Part shown: piece by piece, positions 6,220 through 9,738 of the stretch | Layout of the letters: the number at the start of each line of letters is the position of its first letter | Numbering within the stretch: the first letter of the stretch is position 1 | From: an uncultured Eubacteriales bacterium | GTDB lineage: Bacteria > Bacillota_A > Clostridia > Christensenellales > Aristaeellaceae | NCBI GenBank assembly: GCA_902803675.1 | Contig: CADCQZ010000192.1 | Span: forward strand, 1 to 9,738 | DNA: 9,738 nucleotides | Direction: 5' to 3' | Made by a program: the position numbers and the translations under genes | The notes under the pieces: generated by a model | Told to the model about the DNA's origin: nothing | Databases searched by the model: none | What the model saw: the letters and a program-made list of their open reading frames with translations, nothing else

Positions 6220-7227
6220 TTACAGGAGCCCGTCGTAGCCGCCCTTTTTGAGGATATCGTCCGCATCCTCGAAGGGCAGCTCTTCCGTGCCGGGATACCG
6301 GGGATGATAGAGCCGCCGGTCAAAAGCCCAGATCCGGTCGGAAAACACGCCGGCAGGGGTCCTTGACATCACGTCCTCCATCTGGTTCATTTTGGCGTCC
6401 AGATCATCGATCATGTGCAGGGCCTCGGCCTCCGGGAACATGGGCGCCTTGGGCGAGCCGAACTCCGGCTGCCCGTGATGGCTGATGAGCATGTGGTTGA
6501 GCAGCAGCACGCACTCCTCCCCCTCCACGCCCGCGGCCCTCGCCGCCTCGTTGACCAGGTGGGTGCCTTCGATCAGGTGGCCCAGGAGCAGGCCGCTGAC
6601 CGTGTAATCCGGCACGATGCCCATCTCGTCGGCCTGCATCTCGGTGGTCTTGCTCAGGTCATGGGCGATCACGCCGGCGCACAGCAGATCGGCGTTGAGG
6701 AAGGGATACAGCGGCAGCAGCGCTTTGGCCGCCCGGAGCATCGACACCGTATGGTGCAGCAGCCCCGAGCGCTCCGCGTGGTGGAGCCGCTGGGCGGCGG
6801 GATAGTACATCAGCTTTTCTTTCGTCAGGCCCAGCAGCTTTTCCATCAGCTTCCTGAGGGGCTCCCAGGTCATGCCGGCCACGGTGTCCATGATCTCGCC
6901 GTACATCTTTTCCGCCGGTTCCGGCGCCACTTTCGTCAGGGCGGAATAGTCCACCGCGTCGTTCTTCGCGGCGGCGCGCATCCGCTCCACGCGCATCTGC
7001 AGGCGGCCGTTGTACTCCTGGATGGTGGAACGCACCTTGATGACGGAGCCCGAGGGCGGGGGCAGAGTGTTCCCGTCCCACATCTTGGCGTTGATCTCCC
7101 CGCTGGCGTCTGTCAGCGTCATGTCCAGGTACTTGCTGCCGTTGGCGTTGGAAGTGCGCTGCTCGGCGGTGCGCACCAGGACGAATCCCTCGAAACGGTC
7201 GTCCTTCTTCAGCTGCGCGATCTGCAT
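6220..7227 (-). CDS. yhaM: YhaM-like 3'-5' exoribonuclease (OB-fold plus HD domain)
   Basis: The 335-residue protein has the two-part layout of the Firmicute YhaM/CBF1 family. An N-terminal OB-fold nucleic-acid-binding domain (about 10-85) contains KYLDMTLTDASGEINAKMWD. A metal-dependent HD-type phosphohydrolase domain (about 145-300) follows, with GLLHHTVSMLRAAK (155-168), the HD pair H189-D190 in AGVIAHDLSK, GHLIEG (216-221), LISHHGQPEFGSP (247-259) and LHMIDDLDAKM (270-280). In Bacillus subtilis YhaM trims RNA 3' ends and also acts on single-stranded DNA; the Staphylococcus aureus homologue was first found as a protein binding a plasmid replication enhancer. Length is close to the usual 310-320. 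ATG 7227 has AAGGAGA nine bases upstream. It starts 30 bases after dnaB, so it probably shares that transcript. The family is secure; the name is given by homology. Confidence 0.93.
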   Translation of the reverse strand: MQIAQLKKDDRFEGFVLVRTAEQRTSNANGSKYLDMTLTDASGEINAKMWDGNTLPPPSGSVIKVRSTIQEYNGRLQMRVERMRAAAKNDAVDYSALTKVAPEPAEKMYGEIMDTVAGMTWEPLRKLMEKLLGLTKEKLMYYPAAQRLHHAERSGLLHHTVSMLRAAKALLPLYPFLNADLLCAGVIAHDLSKTTEMQADEMGIVPDYTVSGLLLGHLIEGTHLVNEAARAAGVEGEECVLLLNHMLISHHGQPEFGSPKAPMFPEAEALHMIDDLDAKMNQMEDVMSRTPAGVFSDRIWAFDRRLYHPRYPGTEELPFEDADDILKKGGYDGLL

Positions 7228-7257
7228 TTTTCAAAGTCTCCTTATCGTTTCAGCGCC

Positions 7258-8589
7258 TTACAAGGCGCTCAGGTTGTCAAAGAGGGTGTACTCGCCCAGC
7301 CAGGCCAGCTGCACCGTGCCCAGGGGGCCGTTGCGCTGTTTGGCCACGATCACCTCGGCCACGTTCTTGTTGTCCCCGGTATCGTTGTAATAGCTTTCCC
7401 GGTGCAGGAACATGACCACGTCCGCGTCCTGCTCGATCGAGCCGGAATCCCTCAGGTCGCTCAGAACGGGCCGCTTGACCGACCGCTGGGTATTGGCGCG
7501 GCTCAGCTGAGCGCAGGCCACCAGGGGCACCCGCAGCTCCTGGGCGATGCCCTTGAGGGAACGGGAGATCTCCGAGACCTCCTGCTGGCGGTTCTCGTTC
7601 CGGGAGTCCGACACCATCAGCTGCAGATAGTCGATGACGATCATGTCCAGGCCGTGCTCCATCATCATCCTGCGGCAGCGGGACCGAAGCTGGGACGGGG
7701 TGATGCCCGCCGTGTCGTCGATATAGACCTCCGTGGCGGACAGGGGCCCCAGGGAGCGGGCCAGGCGCGTCCAGTCGTCATCCTTCATGGTGCCCTGCCG
7801 GACGGACTGCATGTTGACCCGGGCGTCCCCGCACAGCATCCTGAGCGCGATCTGCTCCCGGGGCATCTCCAGGGAGAAGACGGCGATCTTTTTCTTTTTG
7901 AGAGCGGCGTAGGTGCAGATATTCATGGCGAAACTGGTCTTGCCCATGCTGGGACGGGCGCCGATGAGCACCAGCTCGCCCCCGTGCAGGCCGGTGAGCA
8001 GCTTGTCCAGATCCACGAAGCCCGTGGGCACGCCGGTGATGCCGCCCTTGTTGCGCTCCAGCTCCTCCACCCGGCGGAAGGCCACCATCATCGCCTCGCC
8101 GATGTGCCGGAGGGTATCCGTCCCGCCGCGGCTCATGGAGATATCGAAGATCTCCTTCTCCGCGCGGTTCAGTATCACCTGCACGTCGTCCTGCTGGCTC
8201 ATGGCGTCCTGCCGGATCCGGGCGCTGGCGTCGATCAGCTGGCGCAGGGTGGATTTTTCCCGGACGATGCGGATATAGTACCGGCTGTTGACCGTGGTGG
8301 GCGCGATGCCCGTCAGGTCCACCAGATAATCCGCGCCGCCCACCATGGCCAGGCTGCCCTTGCGCCTGAGCTCCGCCTCCACGGTCACCAGGTCCACCGC
8401 CATGCCGTCGGCGTTCAGCTTGAGGGCCGCGGCGAAGATCTCCCGGTGCGCGGGCAGGTAAAAATCCCCCGGCCGGAGGCTCTCCACCGCCAGGTTCAGC
8501 GTATTCGCGTCATAAAGCAGCGCCCCCAGCACCGACTGTTCGGCCGTCAGGTCATGCGGCAGCTGCGGGGCCGCTTCAACTTCGCTCAT
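7258..8589 (-). CDS. dnaB: Replicative DNA helicase DnaB (DnaC in Bacillus naming)
   Basis: The 443-residue protein is a full-length replicative helicase that forms a hexamer and unwinds DNA at the fork. The N-terminal helical domain (about 9-110) opens with PHDLTAEQSVLGALL, and a linker helix follows. The RecA-like motor domain carries Walker A GARPSMGKT (210-218), VFSLEM (237-242), Walker B MIVIDYLQL (316-324), ACAQLSRA (358-365), RPVLSDLRDSGSIEQDAD (373-390) and the distal arginine region AKQRNGPLG (416-424). No intein interrupts the usual insertion sites. ATG 8589 has AAGGGG six bases upstream and lies one base after the rplI stop (TGAGATG), an arrangement typical of coupled translation and the same rplI-dnaB order as in many Firmicutes. 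Confidence 0.98.
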   Translation of the reverse strand: MSEVEAAPQLPHDLTAEQSVLGALLYDANTLNLAVESLRPGDFYLPAHREIFAAALKLNADGMAVDLVTVEAELRRKGSLAMVGGADYLVDLTGIAPTTVNSRYYIRIVREKSTLRQLIDASARIRQDAMSQQDDVQVILNRAEKEIFDISMSRGGTDTLRHIGEAMMVAFRRVEELERNKGGITGVPTGFVDLDKLLTGLHGGELVLIGARPSMGKTSFAMNICTYAALKKKKIAVFSLEMPREQIALRMLCGDARVNMQSVRQGTMKDDDWTRLARSLGPLSATEVYIDDTAGITPSQLRSRCRRMMMEHGLDMIVIDYLQLMVSDSRNENRQQEVSEISRSLKGIAQELRVPLVACAQLSRANTQRSVKRPVLSDLRDSGSIEQDADVVMFLHRESYYNDTGDNKNVAEVIVAKQRNGPLGTVQLAWLGEYTLFDNLSAL

Positions 8590-8590
8590 C

Positions 8591-9043
8591 TCATTCCCCT
8601 TCCGGTACGACCCGCAGGGTCATTTTGGCCTGGATCTCGGGATAGAGCTTCACGATGATGGTGCTGTCCCCCACGGTGCGCACCGTTTCGGTCAGCTCGA
8701 TCTTGCGCTTGTCCACCTCAAGGCCGTACTGCTCCTTCAGGGCGACGGCCACCTCGGCGGAGGTCACGCTGCCGTAGAGCCTTCCCTGAGAACCGCAGCG
8801 GGTGCGCATGGTGAGCACCTTGCCCCTCAGGGCGCCGGCCTTCTTGTCCGCCTCCTGGCGGCGCTCCATCTCGCGCTGGCGCTGCGCCGCGCGCTTGCGC
8901 TCCACTTCCTTGGTGGCGCCGGGGGTGGCTTCCATGGCCCACTTGCGCGGGAACAGGAAATTGCGCGCGTAGCCGTCCGACACGTTCACGACCTCGTCCC
9001 TCTTGCCGACGCCCTTGACGTCCTCCAGCAGGATCACTTTCAT
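8591..9043 (-). CDS. rplI: 50S ribosomal protein L9
   Basis: The 150-residue protein matches bacterial L9 in length and layout. The N-terminal rRNA-binding domain [20 protein letters not shown] includes the signature through [13 protein letters not shown] (24-36). A long charged central helix (about 42-75) and a C-terminal domain with GRLYGSVTS (87-95) follow. L9 binds 23S rRNA and helps keep reading frame. A longer start at 9049 would add MI; ATG 9043 is preferred because AAGGAGG (9051-9057) lies seven bases upstream of it and only one base from the longer start, and because L9 proteins begin MKVILL. The gene starts two bases after the stop of the YybS-like gene and ends one base before dnaB, so the three are probably one transcript. 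Confidence 0.98.
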   Translation of the reverse strand: MKVILLEDVKGVGKRDEVVNVSDGYARNFLFPRKWAMEATPGATKEVERKRAAQRQREMERRQEADKKAGALRGKVLTMRTRCGSQGRLYGSVTSAEVAVALKEQYGLEVDKRKIELTETVRTVGDSTIIVKLYPEIQAKMTLRVVPEGE

Positions 9044-9045
9044 GA

Positions 9046-9738
9046 TCATCCCTCCTTGTCACTGTTCACGGCCGGATCCGCCGGCCCTCTGAGTTTCCTG
9101 AAGTCCACAGCCTGATCGATCAGGCCCAGTATCCAGATCAGATTGGACAAAAACCACATCAGCAGCGCCGGCAGCAGCACCCGCCACCAGGTGTGCCGCC
9201 CCTTGAGCCACTGCCGGTGATTGACCACCGCCAGGGCCTGGATGGTGTACACCGTGGTGAACACCTGGAAAAGGATGACGCCCAGTTCCTCCAGGGCGGG
9301 GTTCCCGATCCTCAGACAGATAAAGCCTGCCGCCCCCATCAGGGCAAAGGGCACCCCGTGGCCCCGGGGCAGGAACCAGTCCCTGAAAGGAGGCATGATG
9401 CTCTCCGGCAGGGGCTTTTCCGCCTGCAGCCGGGGAGAGAGCCTCCGGCCCCAGCCCAGGGGGAAGGCGCTGATGAGAGCACCCTGATAAATACCGTTGC
9501 CCACCACCAGGGAGGGCACCAGCACCTTCAGATAGGTCTCCAGATACAGCCTGAGATTGCCCAAAAGGTTCTCCCGGACCGCCTCGCTGAGCACGTACCG
9601 GCCGTCAACATTGGTCACGGCTTTCTCCACGGTGATGCTCAGGTCCAGCAGCCCGCTCATGTTCAGAAGATACAGGAAGGTGTCCCCGGCCTCGCTGCCC
9701 CGGATGCCGTCCGCCACGGCGTCGGCAAAGGCCTGGAA
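9046..9738 (-). CDS. DUF2232/YybS-like membrane protein, C-terminal part
   Basis: The reading frame is open to the right window edge, so 230 residues of a probably longer protein (family about 300) are seen and the start lies outside; the GTG at 9717 is not needed as a start. Visible hydrophobic segments include [20 protein letters not shown], a stretch around [14 protein letters not shown], one around [19 protein letters not shown], and [19 protein letters not shown] near the end, closing with [13 protein letters not shown]. That final motif and the [13 protein letters not shown] helix are typical of DUF2232 proteins such as YybS, whose role is unknown. Position directly before rplI fits the Bacillus yybS region. 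The rplI ribosome site lies within its last codons (DKEG). Family assignment is from pattern and context, with good but not full confidence. Confidence 0.85.
   Translation of the reverse strand, partial: FQAFADAVADGIRGSEAGDTFLYLLNMSGLLDLSITVEKAVTNVDGRYVLSEAVRENLLGNLRLYLETYLKVLVPSLVVGNGIYQGALISAFPLGWGRRLSPRLQAEKPLPESIMPPFRDWFLPRGHGVPFALMGAAGFICLRIGNPALEELGVILFQVFTTVYTIQALAVVNHRQWLKGRHTWWRVLLPALLMWFLSNLIWILGLIDQAVDFRKLRGPADPAVNSDKEG
9051..9057 (-). promoter_or_regulatory. Ribosome binding site deciding the rplI start
   Basis: AAGGAGG on the minus strand is encoded in the final codons of the YybS-like gene and lies seven bases before ATG 9043. It is one base from ATG 9049, too close to serve that start. 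Confidence 0.85.

Noticed and set aside
6415..8658. Open frame of 747 codons on the plus strand
   Set aside because: It lies opposite dnaB and the YhaM-like gene and spans their boundary. Its protein is full of His/Gly/Ala/Val with no recognisable motif. Long stop-free antisense frames are expected in GC-rich coding DNA.

Overview
The window is a GC-rich stretch in which every supported gene lies on the minus strand, so transcription runs from the right edge to the left. Gene families, order and Shine-Dalgarno sites suggest a Gram-positive, Clostridia-like Firmicute, probably an anaerobic gut or rumen lineage. Supporting signs are a YybS-type membrane protein followed by rplI and dnaB, a YhaM-type exoribonuclease, a clostripain-family protease and strong AAGGAGG-type ribosome sites. 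This taxonomic placement is inference; no rRNA gene is present.

In transcription order, the right part (9738 to 6220) is a housekeeping block. It holds a DUF2232/YybS-like membrane protein (5' end cut by the window), rplI, dnaB and a YhaM-like OB-fold plus HD exoribonuclease. The genes are packed 1 to 30 bases apart. In Bacillus subtilis gdpP (yybT) lies between yybS and rplI; here it is missing and the two flanking genes nearly touch.

The middle part (6201 to 2835) continues without an obvious break. It holds a small transaldolase-family enzyme carrying fructose-6-phosphate aldolase active-site residues, a small acidic exported protein of unknown function, and an exported clostripain-family (C11) cysteine protease. 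The protease starts 3 bases after the acidic protein stops. It carries three GIW(S/A)G repeats in the linker behind its catalytic domain.

A 115-base gap (2720-2834) holds a convincing sigma-A-type promoter and a perfect inverted repeat in the predicted leader. It drives nagA (N-acetylglucosamine-6-phosphate deacetylase) followed by a long, divergent ROK-family kinase-like gene, a small amino-sugar module. A second promoter, whose -35 box overlaps the kinase stop codon, precedes yebC (only its first 41 codons are in the window).

Most of the window is ordinary core-genome content. The least explained parts are the acidic protein/C11 protease pair, the protease linker repeats, and the divergent ROK protein. 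I see no CRISPR array, tRNA, rRNA, insertion sequence or phage gene. There is no stretch of 300 bases without a gene; the longest gap is 115 bases.
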